Source: a virus. Taken from it: a DNA stretch of 56,714 nucleotides. Positions 26,580-34,862 of this stretch are shown one piece after another. Numbering within the stretch: position 1 is the stretch's first letter; every line of letters begins with the position of its first letter. A program made the position numbers and the translations under genes. A model generated the notes under the pieces. It saw only the letters and a list, made by a program, of their open reading frames with translations, had not been told where the DNA came from and did not search any database. Location: positions 1 through 56,714 of the IMG/VR virus record IMGVR_UViG_3300030104_007656, one strand, 5' to 3'.

Positions 26580-29500
26580 TTATCTTCGTCTTTGTCGTTT
26601 AGGACGATTTACTTTAGGTTTATTACTTTTTTTGCGTCTTTTCTGTGGGAAAGAAGCAGGAGCATAGCCAGGAGAACCCAAAGGTGCCCCAGTGGCAAAA
26701 CCGTTTCCACCGCCCTGTACAGCGCCGCCAGCCTGAGCAGACATTTCTTCTATAGCTGCATTTATTTCAGAGTCTATTTGATCAGTTGGTTTAAATATCC
26801 TCCATACCTCTTCGCCGTCAACAACGTCAGGCATATAAGATAGAAACTCTTCTTTCTTGTTATCTGTAATAAAATCCCGCATATGTTCAGCACTATAGGT
26901 AATACCCTCGGAAGAAGTTATGGGGTCTTCTTCAATTTCCTCTACTGACACGCCAGGGTTATGTCTTTCTGCATATGATTTAGCATTTTGAAAACGGGTA
27001 TCCCCTTCGTCCTTACTACTTTTGATTAGTAATATTGTATCTTGTGGTCTTGATTTTACAGGGTCAGCCAAAAATTCGTATACTGTAGTGACAGGACTTC
27101 TATAGTCTGCAATTTCTACGCTTATATTTGGCGAGGCATCAGAAGATGATAAGAGTTTAGACCATATTTCTAGTGACTGTTCAGCAGATACCTCTGGTTT
27201 ATCCACAGGGCTGATTAAGACCATCACATTGTCTACATCTGATCTTTTTGCTACTTGATTCACAAATTCATAATGACCTTTATGAGGTGGCTTGAACTTA
27301 CCGGGGAATAAAGCAATCCGTTTACCTTTTTCTTCGGTGAGAGATTGAACAGATTCATTGCGTTGACCAGGCGCTTCAGAATCTGAAATCTGTTGTGACA
27401 TTTCATCAGCAATAACCTTAGATTGGTCAATAGCTTGTTGTCCAGCACCGATAGCATCGCTTCTTTTGCGGTAAGTGAAATAATTATTTACGTTTTCGGC
27501 TAATCTAGCAGTCGCATCAAAAACTTTCTGAAGATTATCAGACAAGTATTCCATATATTGCTCTGCTACACTTATAATTCTATCAGAACTATAAGGAAGA
27601 GACCCTAGAGCTTCATAGTCAACCATCGGAGCAATTGCCTTCAATTGTGATGGACTAATTGACCATTGTCTCTGAGATGATTCTACTAGTAAAGATTCGT
27701 TCAATAACTGTAGGTCATCCCACATTTTTCTACATTCGGACACAGAATATTGATATTCTTTTCTGTTAGCAGGTTCTGCATCAGGTTGTATATCTTCACC
27801 ATCAGGCACTTCATCAGTTATGGTTATTTTTTCTTCCTCTTCTTTGTTAGAAAGTTTACGAGCACGCTCTTTAGGGTCATATCCAGCGGTTAGCTGAAGT
27901 AATTCATATTGGACATCCCAGTTTTTGGCAGAACGTATCTTATTTAAAGATTGTTTACGATCCATGCCGGGCAATAAGAACAAATCAGCTTCTTTTACTA
28001 ATCCGCCTTTTCCGCCTGTAATCAAAGCGTCAATAAAATTATCCCTAGTAAAAGTAAATTTCTCAAGGACGATCTGTTCACCATCTTTTCTACCAACGAT
28101 GTAAACCATAAGTCCAAATTCTTCTAGTGAATCTATAAGATTAGTGTAACTTCCTTCAATATCTGTTATCTTTCCTTTTTTTCCTGGGGCTAAACCTTTT
28201 AGTAGTTTGAGACTTACAGGTACAGCCTTGCCACCTTTCAATTCAGAGAATGCAATCAAATCCTGAATAGGAAGATTACCTTTTTCAGTTCTGCCGGCCA
28301 CTTGTTCACCACGAAGTAATCCAGCCATAAAGCCTTCAAAAACGAAACCAGCAGGCGCTTCCCCGAAAGACTCAATAACAGCCTTGACAGATTCTAATAA
28401 AATTAAAGTACTGATGATTCTTCTAGGAGATCTAATACCACCCTTTGGATTATTGATACTATCATTTAGAAATTTAAGCTTTTCTTGGATGGTTGCACCG
28501 CCACCAACAGTATCAAATATTTTTTGAATTTGTTGCCTTTCCATAGATTTGGGATCACCCCAAGCCTCAGTTGGTACAAATTTAGGAAGGGACAAGACAA
28601 ACTGTTTTGCTTTTTCTCGCTTAATGTTCTTCTCGTCTTCTGTTAGAATATTTTTAGATCGGGAAACACTTTCTTTGGCGACAACAGGAGATGTTCTCCC
28701 TCCAAATTTAAACATTCCAAGAATTTGATTGAGGGGTGCAAAATTACCAGAGAACTTGTATGTGTGTCCATCATAATCAAAAACAACAGCCTCAACAGGA
28801 GTGGTTATTTGAGAAAAGTCTTTGATTTTGTTTAGGTGTCTTTGCATTACTTCCATGGCAGCAGGGTTTTCGGAACCCATTGCTGTCAATTCTCTAACTG
28901 CTGTTCCTAATTCATCTCTTAGGCGGATTACTTCCTTATCAGTATCTGCAATAAAAACACTATCAAGTCCTTTTAATAGTTCTACAGCAAAATCATGAAT
29001 AATTATTTCAAGTGGCTCAATAGCTTGTTGTAATAAAGATTTTCTACTATTGATTACTTGATTTAGATCTTGAAGATCTTGTGGGACCAAACCCTTCTTG
29101 AGTGCCCTTAATCCGATATTGCCGGGTAATTTCAAGAGATACTTTACAATCTCATCTTTCATATTATCTGGCAACTCTGTATCCAGACCATGGTATAAAC
29201 GAGAATATAAATAATCAGTCATGGTTGAATCATCTGATAATCCATTTTGTGACATTTCGCGATTGATCTTATTTATAGATGATTTTATTATCTCTTCGTC
29301 TTCTAATTTTTGAAGTTGTATGATAGCCTTTCTGGCAAGATTGAAGGGGCTGTCGGATAATTGTTGTTGCATCTTCTCTAGATTATTATCAATAATTTCT
29401 AAAGATCCCTCTGGGATGGGTCGTTTTTCTGCCTTTTCACTGTCCCATAGGAAATGTCCCACTCCATGTATTTTAAGCGTCTTATGATCATACTTGATAA

Positions 29501-29993
29501 CATTGACAGAACCTGGGTCATTAGAATCTCCATCTGTACCTGGGTCCATTATCTCTGCATTATACCATATATCAGCATCCCGACCAAAAGCCTTTATTTT
29601 TTCTTCGGAAGATAGTGCCTCTACAGCTTTTTCAAATGCTGCGAACCCACCTGTGAATGCTTGAGTCAATCCACCTCGTCCAGCAAATTTGGTAGCTAAT
29701 CCTTCAGCATCAAGTCCGCCAGCTTTTAGATTTCCTTTATTTCGGGCTCCGCGGGCTCTACCTTTTGTGGATTGGGGTGTTCTTCGGGACACCTTATTTT
29801 CCATCTCATCTTCAGGAACATATATAAAATCATCGTCCTCTAAAGAATAAGAGAGAAACAGGTTCTGTCCATCTACTTTCTCTTCAAATTCTAATTCTGC
29901 ATTTGCAGCTAATTTTAGAATCTCTTTCATCTTGCCAAAAGATAAAGTAGGATTATCGTAGAGATGGTCCATGTGACCTGCAACACCACCCAT
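26580..29993 (-). CDS. Two-headed protein: ligase-like nucleotidyltransferase plus HIGH-type cytidylyltransferase/NMNAT-like domain
   Basis: 1137 aa. The N-terminal part looks like a covalent nucleotidyltransferase (RNA/DNA-ligase type): motif I K39-V-D-G in EFEEKVDGQN, a motif III-like WYNAEIMDPG, motif IV-like EAVVFDYDG and a motif V-like YKFSG near residues 400-415. The middle (about 540-620) contains FEGFMAGLLRGEQ and KAVPVSLKLL, which may be a restriction-endonuclease-like fold. Residues about 895-1060 form a HxGH nucleotidylyltransferase (LFPGKFKPPHKGHYEFV), the fold of NMN adenylyltransferase. The tail is basic (KRRKKSNKPK, KRQRRR). ATG at 29993 has GAGGAG 7 bases upstream. It could ligate, cap or adenylylate RNA, DNA or NAD precursors; the substrate is inferred only from motifs. 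Confidence 0.8.
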   Translation of the reverse strand: MGGVAGHMDHLYDNPTLSFGKMKEILKLAANAELEFEEKVDGQNLFLSYSLEDDDFIYVPEDEMENKVSRRTPQSTKGRARGARNKGNLKAGGLDAEGLATKFAGRGGLTQAFTGGFAAFEKAVEALSSEEKIKAFGRDADIWYNAEIMDPGTDGDSNDPGSVNVIKYDHKTLKIHGVGHFLWDSEKAEKRPIPEGSLEIIDNNLEKMQQQLSDSPFNLARKAIIQLQKLEDEEIIKSSINKINREMSQNGLSDDSTMTDYLYSRLYHGLDTELPDNMKDEIVKYLLKLPGNIGLRALKKGLVPQDLQDLNQVINSRKSLLQQAIEPLEIIIHDFAVELLKGLDSVFIADTDKEVIRLRDELGTAVRELTAMGSENPAAMEVMQRHLNKIKDFSQITTPVEAVVFDYDGHTYKFSGNFAPLNQILGMFKFGGRTSPVVAKESVSRSKNILTEDEKNIKREKAKQFVLSLPKFVPTEAWGDPKSMERQQIQKIFDTVGGGATIQEKLKFLNDSINNPKGGIRSPRRIISTLILLESVKAVIESFGEAPAGFVFEGFMAGLLRGEQVAGRTEKGNLPIQDLIAFSELKGGKAVPVSLKLLKGLAPGKKGKITDIEGSYTNLIDSLEEFGLMVYIVGRKDGEQIVLEKFTFTRDNFIDALITGGKGGLVKEADLFLLPGMDRKQSLNKIRSAKNWDVQYELLQLTAGYDPKERARKLSNKEEEEKITITDEVPDGEDIQPDAEPANRKEYQYSVSECRKMWDDLQLLNESLLVESSQRQWSISPSQLKAIAPMVDYEALGSLPYSSDRIISVAEQYMEYLSDNLQKVFDATARLAENVNNYFTYRKRSDAIGAGQQAIDQSKVIADEMSQQISDSEAPGQRNESVQSLTEEKGKRIALFPGKFKPPHKGHYEFVNQVAKRSDVDNVMVLISPVDKPEVSAEQSLEIWSKLLSSSDASPNISVEIADYRSPVTTVYEFLADPVKSRPQDTILLIKSSKDEGDTRFQNAKSYAERHNPGVSVEEIEEDPITSSEGITYSAEHMRDFITDNKKEEFLSYMPDVVDGEEVWRIFKPTDQIDSEINAAIEEMSAQAGGAVQGGGNGFATGAPLGSPGYAPASFPQKRRKKSNKPKVNRPKRQRRR

Positions 29994-29994
29994 G

Positions 29995-30234
29995 TTACTT
30001 CTCCTCGTTCAGAAGCTTTAGTTGTTCTTCTAAAGAATTTACACGTTCATTTAGAGTTCTTACATGGCGTTTAATAGAACGAAGGTGTTCTTTGGCTACC
30101 GAGAGACGATTCGTGTCTCTTTTGTTTGTAACTCTCACGCTTGTAATAATATCATATAACGCCTGTACAGACGCAGCGGGATCTATTCTTAAGTCTTCTT
30201 TTAATAGAAGAGCTTTAGTCAGCTTTTTTAGCAC
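29995..30234 (-). CDS. Small coiled-coil protein, overlapping basic-protein gene
   Basis: About 79 aa from a GTG at 30234. The open frame runs further upstream but only antisense-like to the lysine/alanine-rich code of the neighbouring gene, giving an artificial Leu/Lys sequence. The part after GTG looks real: DPAASVQALYDIITSVRV, then a basic helix and a heptad-like coiled coil (VRTLNERVNSLEEQLKLL). It overlaps the 64-aa gene by 20 bases in the +1 frame; translational coupling, or a +1 frameshift at AAA AAA G, would join the two. It ends 1 base before the 1137-aa gene. Start and independence of this gene are uncertain. Confidence 0.6.
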   Translation of the reverse strand: MLKKLTKALLLKEDLRIDPAASVQALYDIITSVRVTNKRDTNRLSVAKEHLRSIKRHVRTLNERVNSLEEQLKLLNEEK

Positions 30235-30409
30235 TTGATTTCTTCTTAGCTTCTTTTTTAACAGGAGCCTTTTTAGCTTTAGGTTCTTCTTTTGCAGGAG
30301 CTTCTTCAGCTTCAGCTTCAACAACAGGCTCTACTACTGGAGCAGGTGCTTTACCTTCAGCAGCTAGGGCTGCTGCACGACGACGTTTTCTTAATCCTGG
30401 GCTTGCCAT
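30215..30409 (-). CDS. Small Lys/Ala-rich basic protein (histone-tail-like)
   Basis: 64 aa, starting MASPGLRKRRRAAALAAEGK, then Ala/Glu/Pro-rich spacer and a lysine-rich tail (KKAPVKKEAKKKSSAKKAD). The composition is like bacterial H1-type histone-like proteins and C-terminal tails that bind nucleic acid, but no folded domain is present. A strong AAGGAGG lies 8 bases before the ATG. The acidic middle beside a basic tail could self-neutralise until DNA is bound. A DNA-compacting or packaged internal protein is a reasonable guess. Its stop lies inside the start of the coiled-coil gene in another frame. Confidence 0.72.
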   Translation of the reverse strand: MASPGLRKRRRAAALAAEGKAPAPVVEPVVEAEAEEAPAKEEPKAKKAPVKKEAKKKSSAKKAD

Positions 30410-30478
30410 TTTAATATCCTCCTTGGGGAAAGTGAAACGAATATGTAATATAAATAGTTACTAAATTCTCTCTATGTC

Positions 30479-30934
30479 CTATGCGGAACCTGATTCTTCA
30501 ATGATAACACCCCCATCAACCACTTTGAATACATATTTAGCATACGATCCGCTGGGGTTTGTGCCATTAATATACAGGTAATTTGAAGAACCTGAAACAT
30601 ATAGATTTTTCTTTGCTGTCAGTAAATCACCATCAAGTGTAAACCATGAAGTGTTTGTATCAATTGAGGCAACACTGTTTGTTACAGAAGTTGTAAGATT
30701 ACTGACTTTTAGAATATTATCTGTCAAAGATGCATCAAGGGCTGTTATGGTTGAATTTATAGTAACAACATCAGCATTTAAAGTAGATAATTCAGCAGAA
30801 TGAAGTGTGTCTAAGGACAGGTTTTTTTGGAACTCTAGTGCATTTTCTAAATCGTGCGCCGCCAAAAGCTTTTCAAGCGCAGTATTAGTGGCGATGACTG
30901 GATCAATAATTCCTAAATTTCTTTTCTTGCCCAT
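30479..30934 (-). CDS. Small fibre-like structural protein
   Basis: 151 aa. Residues 20-100 are helical with spaced Thr/Ser/Asn (ITALDASLTDNILKVSNLTT), typical of a trimeric coiled-coil fibre stalk. Residues 100-151 are beta-rich (WFTLDGDLLTAKKNLYVSGS, then YAKYVFKVVDGGVI), as in a fibre tip. No signal or enzyme motif. The gene ends 69 bases upstream of the 64-aa gene and follows another structural-looking gene by 5 bases. A short head or tail fibre, or decoration protein, is inferred from the pattern and not from a recognised family. Confidence 0.68.
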   Translation of the reverse strand: MGKKRNLGIIDPVIATNTALEKLLAAHDLENALEFQKNLSLDTLHSAELSTLNADVVTINSTITALDASLTDNILKVSNLTTSVTNSVASIDTNTSWFTLDGDLLTAKKNLYVSGSSNYLYINGTNPSGSYAKYVFKVVDGGVIIEESGSA

Positions 30935-30939
30935 TTTAT

Positions 30940-31395
30940 CTATTCAGAACCAGCATAGTAGCCAAGGTCTGCATCCTTGAGGTCTAATCTGTAATGTCTG
31001 TCCACATATCCAAAAATATTAATTTTGCTAGCTTGGGCTGCCTTTGCATATATTGCAACACCTTGATGAGGGATTCCTGGGTATATTTGAATAAGTCCTG
31101 TTCTTTTTGGTATTTCTATGGCAAAAGTTTTTGTAGGATCTGCAAAGGTTCCTGTGCCACCAATCTCTATTTCTACCTCTATATTGCTTACGGTGTCATG
31201 ATTACCAGCCCATAAGAATATTTCATCAAAAGCATAATCAGTAGTTGTATGAATTAGAGTACCTGTGGTTAATACAGAGATTCCATTAGTTGAAGTTGCA
31301 GCAGACAATGCAAGTCTGGCGTTCTTGCTGGGTTTCCATTTATAGGCTGTACCTGTTACAAGCGGTTTGGCGGATTGATTTCCTAAATTAGCCAT
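30940..31395 (-). CDS. Small beta-rich structural protein
   Basis: 151 aa, starting MANLGNQSAKPLVTGTAYKW. It is mostly beta strands and Gly/Thr-rich (GISVLTTGTLIHTTTDYAFD, then VEIEIGGTGTFADPTKTFAI), ending with NIFGYVDRHYRLDLKDADLG. It looks like a virion decoration or fibre-adaptor protein, not an enzyme. It is 5 bases from the short fibre-like gene, so the two are probably partners, and it is separated from the lipoprotein island by 45 bases. Family not recognised. Confidence 0.66.
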   Translation of the reverse strand: MANLGNQSAKPLVTGTAYKWKPSKNARLALSAATSTNGISVLTTGTLIHTTTDYAFDEIFLWAGNHDTVSNIEVEIEIGGTGTFADPTKTFAIEIPKRTGLIQIYPGIPHQGVAIYAKAAQASKINIFGYVDRHYRLDLKDADLGYYAGSE

Positions 31396-31440
31396 TTTTA
31401 AAAATACCCTCCACAGAAAGGATCATTATACATATTATGT

Positions 31441-32331
31441 CTAACGAAAAACCTTTTCAAGTTTTAGGTTCATTTCCTCAATCCAGACTCTATCAATTTG
31501 AGTATTGATTGCCGGCTTTTTATTAGTTTTCTCCCAGAGCCACATCTCACCCTTTGCTACAGCCTTCCTTAAGAATACTTTAATAGCAACCAAAGGAGAA
31601 GATAAACCAACATTTTCAATTACGGGATATCCTGCAAAAATAACACCTACAAGTTCATTATCTTTATTTATAATTGGCGACCCGCTTGATCCAGGTTTGG
31701 TTGGTATTGTATAAATGGAGTACCCACGATTATGAAATCCTGAAAACACTCCCTTGAAGATAAGAACAGATCCTGGCCAAAACAACCCGTGTGGTGCTGC
31801 CATATTTGTGACGGTTTCACCTTTTGCTGGCTCTTCGTTAGCAACTTTGAGAACAGGGTGACTGGTATAAACATCTGAAACCTGCAATAAACATAAGTCA
31901 AAACGACGGTTTATATCAACGACACGAGCCCTATATTCAGAACCCTCTAAATCCACAACAGTAAAAATAGATCCCTTATTTATTACTTTGTAACCGTCAA
32001 TATTTTGAACTTTAGGAATTTTGTTTTCACAAGAATGACCAGCAGTCATAACATATGATACGCTTTGAGATACTTCGCTTCTGAAAACATATGATCCAGA
32101 GGAAACATATCTCATCATTGCTTTTTGGCAAGCGACTTTATCTGTTTTAGGATCTTTACCACAACCTTCAAGTTCAATTGAATGACGAATTTGCACGAAT
32201 GCATGTCTTGGTAAAATTTCTTTTTCTGATGCTTGGTTGACGTTAACCGTAGCACATCCACTGACGCAACTAGACAAACTAAATAACGAAATTATAAGAA
32301 ACTTGACGTAAATTGGTGTTTTTTTCTTCAT
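31441..32331 (-). CDS. Secreted trypsin-like serine protease lipoprotein
   Basis: 296 aa. The first 22-26 residues are a lipoprotein signal (KFLIISLFSLSSC, with another lipobox VSGC at C26), so the mature protein would be anchored in a membrane and face the periplasm or outside. The fold is chymotrypsin-like (trypsin/HtrA type): H99 in VMTAGHS, D145 in RRFDLCLL and S216 in KPGSSGSP form the catalytic triad. No PDZ domain is seen. Extra cysteines suggest disulfides. It is divergent from the plus-strand genes beyond it and looks like an acquired gene (moron). It may change the infected cell's surface or cleave a receptor. Confidence 0.85.
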   Translation of the reverse strand: MKKKTPIYVKFLIISLFSLSSCVSGCATVNVNQASEKEILPRHAFVQIRHSIELEGCGKDPKTDKVACQKAMMRYVSSGSYVFRSEVSQSVSYVMTAGHSCENKIPKVQNIDGYKVINKGSIFTVVDLEGSEYRARVVDINRRFDLCLLQVSDVYTSHPVLKVANEEPAKGETVTNMAAPHGLFWPGSVLIFKGVFSGFHNRGYSIYTIPTKPGSSGSPIINKDNELVGVIFAGYPVIENVGLSSPLVAIKVFLRKAVAKGEMWLWEKTNKKPAINTQIDRVWIEEMNLKLEKVFR

Positions 32332-32412
32332 AGCTTAGTAACTAGATTGAAAGGATACTATTTATCCACAGTAAATCAATACAAATCATTTACTAAAGGA
32401 ATGGAATTTCAA

Positions 32413-32667
32413 ATGATGAGCACCATTATGTTATCTGGTCTTTTGCTTTTTTCGGGTCAAAGCCTTGATTTTCCTAAAGTTTGGCAGAAGATAGAAGGCA
32501 AATGGTCTTATGTCGGTCAAATTAAGGAAAAAACACAAATTTTGATTTGGATAGAAAAGAAAACAAAAACTCCAAATAATAAGATACTTAATAAAGAGAT
32601 AAAGAAGATGCCATTTATCACTTTATCCCCATCGGGAGAGGTACTGAACCTAAATCCACTCCCATAA
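32413..32667 (+). CDS. Small secreted protein with N-terminal signal
   Basis: 84 aa from the ATG at 32413 (MMSTIMLSGLLLFSGQS). An open frame extends further back to 32347 but only from a TTG. GGAA lies 6 bases before the chosen ATG. The N-terminus is a hydrophobic signal peptide; the remainder is lysine-rich (FPKVWQKIEGKWSYVGQI, then IWIEKKTKTPNNKILNKE). No domain is recognised. It starts the plus-strand island, which continues 13 bases later. Exported, probably periplasmic; role unknown. Confidence 0.55.
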   Translation: MMSTIMLSGLLLFSGQSLDFPKVWQKIEGKWSYVGQIKEKTQILIWIEKKTKTPNNKILNKEIKKMPFITLSPSGEVLNLNPLP

Positions 32668-32680
32668 GGAGCGGTTTTGT

Positions 32681-33151
32681 ATGTTCAAACTCCTAACAAG
32701 AAGAATTACCCTCTTGGGCATTTTGGCCCTTGTTGCGGCTACTGCGTTACATTATCAAATAAAGGCTAACAGCCTATATAAGACTGTTTTTCCGAAAGAG
32801 TCTACATTTTATACCCCTGGACAACATAACAATTGTAAGTGGGTAGTACACATCAGCAGCGAAATAACAACAGAACCTGGGGATAACTCAGCCGCGCAAA
32901 TAGGAATACCAGAAGTAAGCAAAGATGGGTATATTGCCGGTATTTTGCAAAATGGTCCTGGTAACTCTCTCTTATTCGCTTTTAAATTACCAACCCAGTC
33001 TGATGAATCTCCTCCTATTATAATGACTTCTGTTTATAAACCACAGGATTTACCATTACAGCAGGTGAGATTCCGAGTATTCAATAGTACTGCGATGACA
33101 ATGATACTGTACTCAACATATGAAAAATGTATTGAGGCTACAATGAAATGA
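32681..33151 (+). CDS. Exported or membrane-anchored protein, unknown
   Basis: 156 aa. Residues 8-25 (RITLLGILALVAATALHY) are a signal peptide or N-terminal membrane anchor after a basic start. The mature part is beta-rich (NNCKWVVHISSEITTEPGDN, GYIAGILQNGPGNSLLFAF) with only C52 and C150, which could form a disulfide. AAGGAG lies 9 bases before the ATG. The stop overlaps the next gene's ATG (ATGA), so it is co-translated with the metal-motif/vWA lipoprotein and may act with it. Not assigned to a family. Confidence 0.72.
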   Translation: MFKLLTRRITLLGILALVAATALHYQIKANSLYKTVFPKESTFYTPGQHNNCKWVVHISSEITTEPGDNSAAQIGIPEVSKDGYIAGILQNGPGNSLLFAFKLPTQSDESPPIIMTSVYKPQDLPLQQVRFRVFNSTAMTMILYSTYEKCIEATMK

Positions 33152-34407
33152 GACGGTTAGTTTTCTTTCTGGTTCCCTTGGTTTTATCTGCCTGCCAAGC
33201 TTGTCTTGAAGACGACCAGTTAGTGCCGCTTGAGTGCCGCCCAGGAGAACAACAACTGTGTGATCACACAGGAGCTATATTATCATCTCTTAATCCAGAT
33301 GACCCACCGAAAAAAGCCGGACAATGTAGCTATGGAGTAATGACATGCAGTTTTGATGGCTGGTCAGAATGCATAGGGGCAATAGGACCAGAGCCAGAAG
33401 TTTGCGATGGATTAGATAATAATTGCGATGCACTTGTTGATAACAATTTCCCAGAAGAACATCAATTGTGCGGGTTTGTTGAGGGTGCTGATTACGGTGT
33501 CGGTATTTGTGCGCCAGGTGTTATGAAGTGTGATAATGGAAATCTTTATTGTGACGGACATGTCGGACCTGAAGAAGAAATATGCGACGGGCTTGATAAT
33601 AATTGTGACGGATCTGTAGATGAAGGTGTTGCTAATACTACAGCCATTGTTTGTTATGAGGGTCCTGATGGTACAATGGCTATCGGTGAATGCCGGGCAG
33701 GAGTTAGGTACTGTCAGGATGGTGGTTTTGATGGACCATGCGACGGACAAGTTTTACCGATAGAGGAAATCTGTGATAATCTTGATAACGATTGTGATGG
33801 TGAAGTTGACGAAGGTTTTGATACTCGTGGCGTAGATTTGGTTTTTGTTTTAGATATATCTGGTTCGTTTGAAGACGAGATAGACTCTATGATAGAAGGG
33901 ATCACGCCGCTTTTAGACGACCCGATAACGAGCAATTTTCGCTTTGGGCTTGCTGTCATAGGTAGACAGAGCAGTGGACAATTTGAACCACCAATTCATC
34001 GCCACTCTGAGATGGTAACTAACTTCGTTCCTGCTGATGAATTTTTAGAATATCTTGAAGCTGCTAAGCTTTTAGAGGATGGAGGAATTGAGCCCTCTAT
34101 TGATGCAGTATTATGGTCAATGAATGGTATGTATCCTTTTGGCTGGACCCCAGGGAGTCAAAAAGTCATAATATTAATGACAGATGAAATAGCTCAAACT
34201 ATTGTTAGTAATAATGTAGCACAAGTCAATGCTCATGCTGTTGATCACGGTTTTGAGATATTTGTTTTTGCTCTCCCTGAACATCATACATCATTCTTAC
34301 AGATGGTGAGAGGCGAGGGCGATAGGCTGTTTACACCGGCAGTAAATGCCGAAACTGTCTTTCAGCAAATTAGACAAATATTTGAGGACCTATGTATCGG
34401 TCGTTAG
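33148..34407 (+). CDS. MopE-motif / vWA lipoprotein
   Basis: 419 aa. Lipobox LSAC with C16 after a signal peptide. Three copies of the putative metal-binding motif (MopE-type, PF11617) occur at about residues 84-103, 144-163 and 206-224: EVCDGLDNNCDALVD, EICDGLDNNCDGSVDEG and EICDNLDNDCDGEVDEG. From residue 229 comes a von Willebrand A domain with MIDAS D236-I-S-G-S240 (VFVLDISGSFEDE). Such surface lipoproteins are typical of Myxococcota and relatives and uncommon in phages. Adhesion, or masking of the host surface against further infection, is possible. The convergent minus-strand gene overlaps its end by 4 bases. Confidence 0.85.
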   Translation: MRRLVFFLVPLVLSACQACLEDDQLVPLECRPGEQQLCDHTGAILSSLNPDDPPKKAGQCSYGVMTCSFDGWSECIGAIGPEPEVCDGLDNNCDALVDNNFPEEHQLCGFVEGADYGVGICAPGVMKCDNGNLYCDGHVGPEEEICDGLDNNCDGSVDEGVANTTAIVCYEGPDGTMAIGECRAGVRYCQDGGFDGPCDGQVLPIEEICDNLDNDCDGEVDEGFDTRGVDLVFVLDISGSFEDEIDSMIEGITPLLDDPITSNFRFGLAVIGRQSSGQFEPPIHRHSEMVTNFVPADEFLEYLEAAKLLEDGGIEPSIDAVLWSMNGMYPFGWTPGSQKVIILMTDEIAQTIVSNNVAQVNAHAVDHGFEIFVFALPEHHTSFLQMVRGEGDRLFTPAVNAETVFQQIRQIFEDLCIGR

Positions 34408-34832
34408 TCCTCTAAGGCTTCCACAATTTCGTCAGATTCTTCTTCATCTTTTTTGCTAGAGTCAAAGTCAACCTCAACGGTTTCTTTTCCTTTCTCAAAA
34501 GCAAATCCAACATTTCCACTAGTGGTTATATATTTGCTACCACTACCTTCCTTCTTGAATTCTTCCTCTAATTGACTATACATATATTTTTCAATATTTT
34601 CTTTGAGAGACTTGGTATTATTCAAGAGATGTTCAACAATAATCTCTAATCTTTCAGCCATTTCAAGAGACTTTTTAGGGTCTCCGTGCTTAAGACTTGT
34701 GAGTAAAAGTGGAATAACATTGGGATGACTCTTTTCAAAAGCCTCTATAGAATCTAGAGCCAATAAATGAAGAAACTTCCCAGCTTTATAATTTTTGATA
34801 TTTAACTTTAGTTCTATATCTTTAGGTTCCAT
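34404..34832 (-). CDS. Unrecognised charged cytoplasmic protein
   Basis: 142 aa, starting MEPKDIELKLNIKNYKAGKF. It is helical and charged with a Leu-rich region (FLHLLALDSIEAFEKSHPNV, then LLLTSLKHGDPKKSLEMAER) and an acidic C-terminus (DDSSKKDEEESDEIVEALED-like). No signal peptide, no motif known to me. It ends convergent with the vWA lipoprotein gene and lies 30 bases after the J-domain gene's stop, probably co-transcribed with it. Could be a client or partner of the J-domain protein, by position only. Confidence 0.6.
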   Translation of the reverse strand: MEPKDIELKLNIKNYKAGKFLHLLALDSIEAFEKSHPNVIPLLLTSLKHGDPKKSLEMAERLEIIVEHLLNNTKSLKENIEKYMYSQLEEEFKKEGSGSKYITTSGNVGFAFEKGKETVEVDFDSSKKDEEESDEIVEALED

Positions 34833-34862
34833 TTTATCTCCCCCTTGGTATAGTATGTATAA

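Noticed and set aside
30235-30324. N-terminal Leu/Lys-rich extension of the coiled-coil gene
   Set aside because: It is the alternative frame of the basic-protein code; the low-complexity sequence is an artefact.
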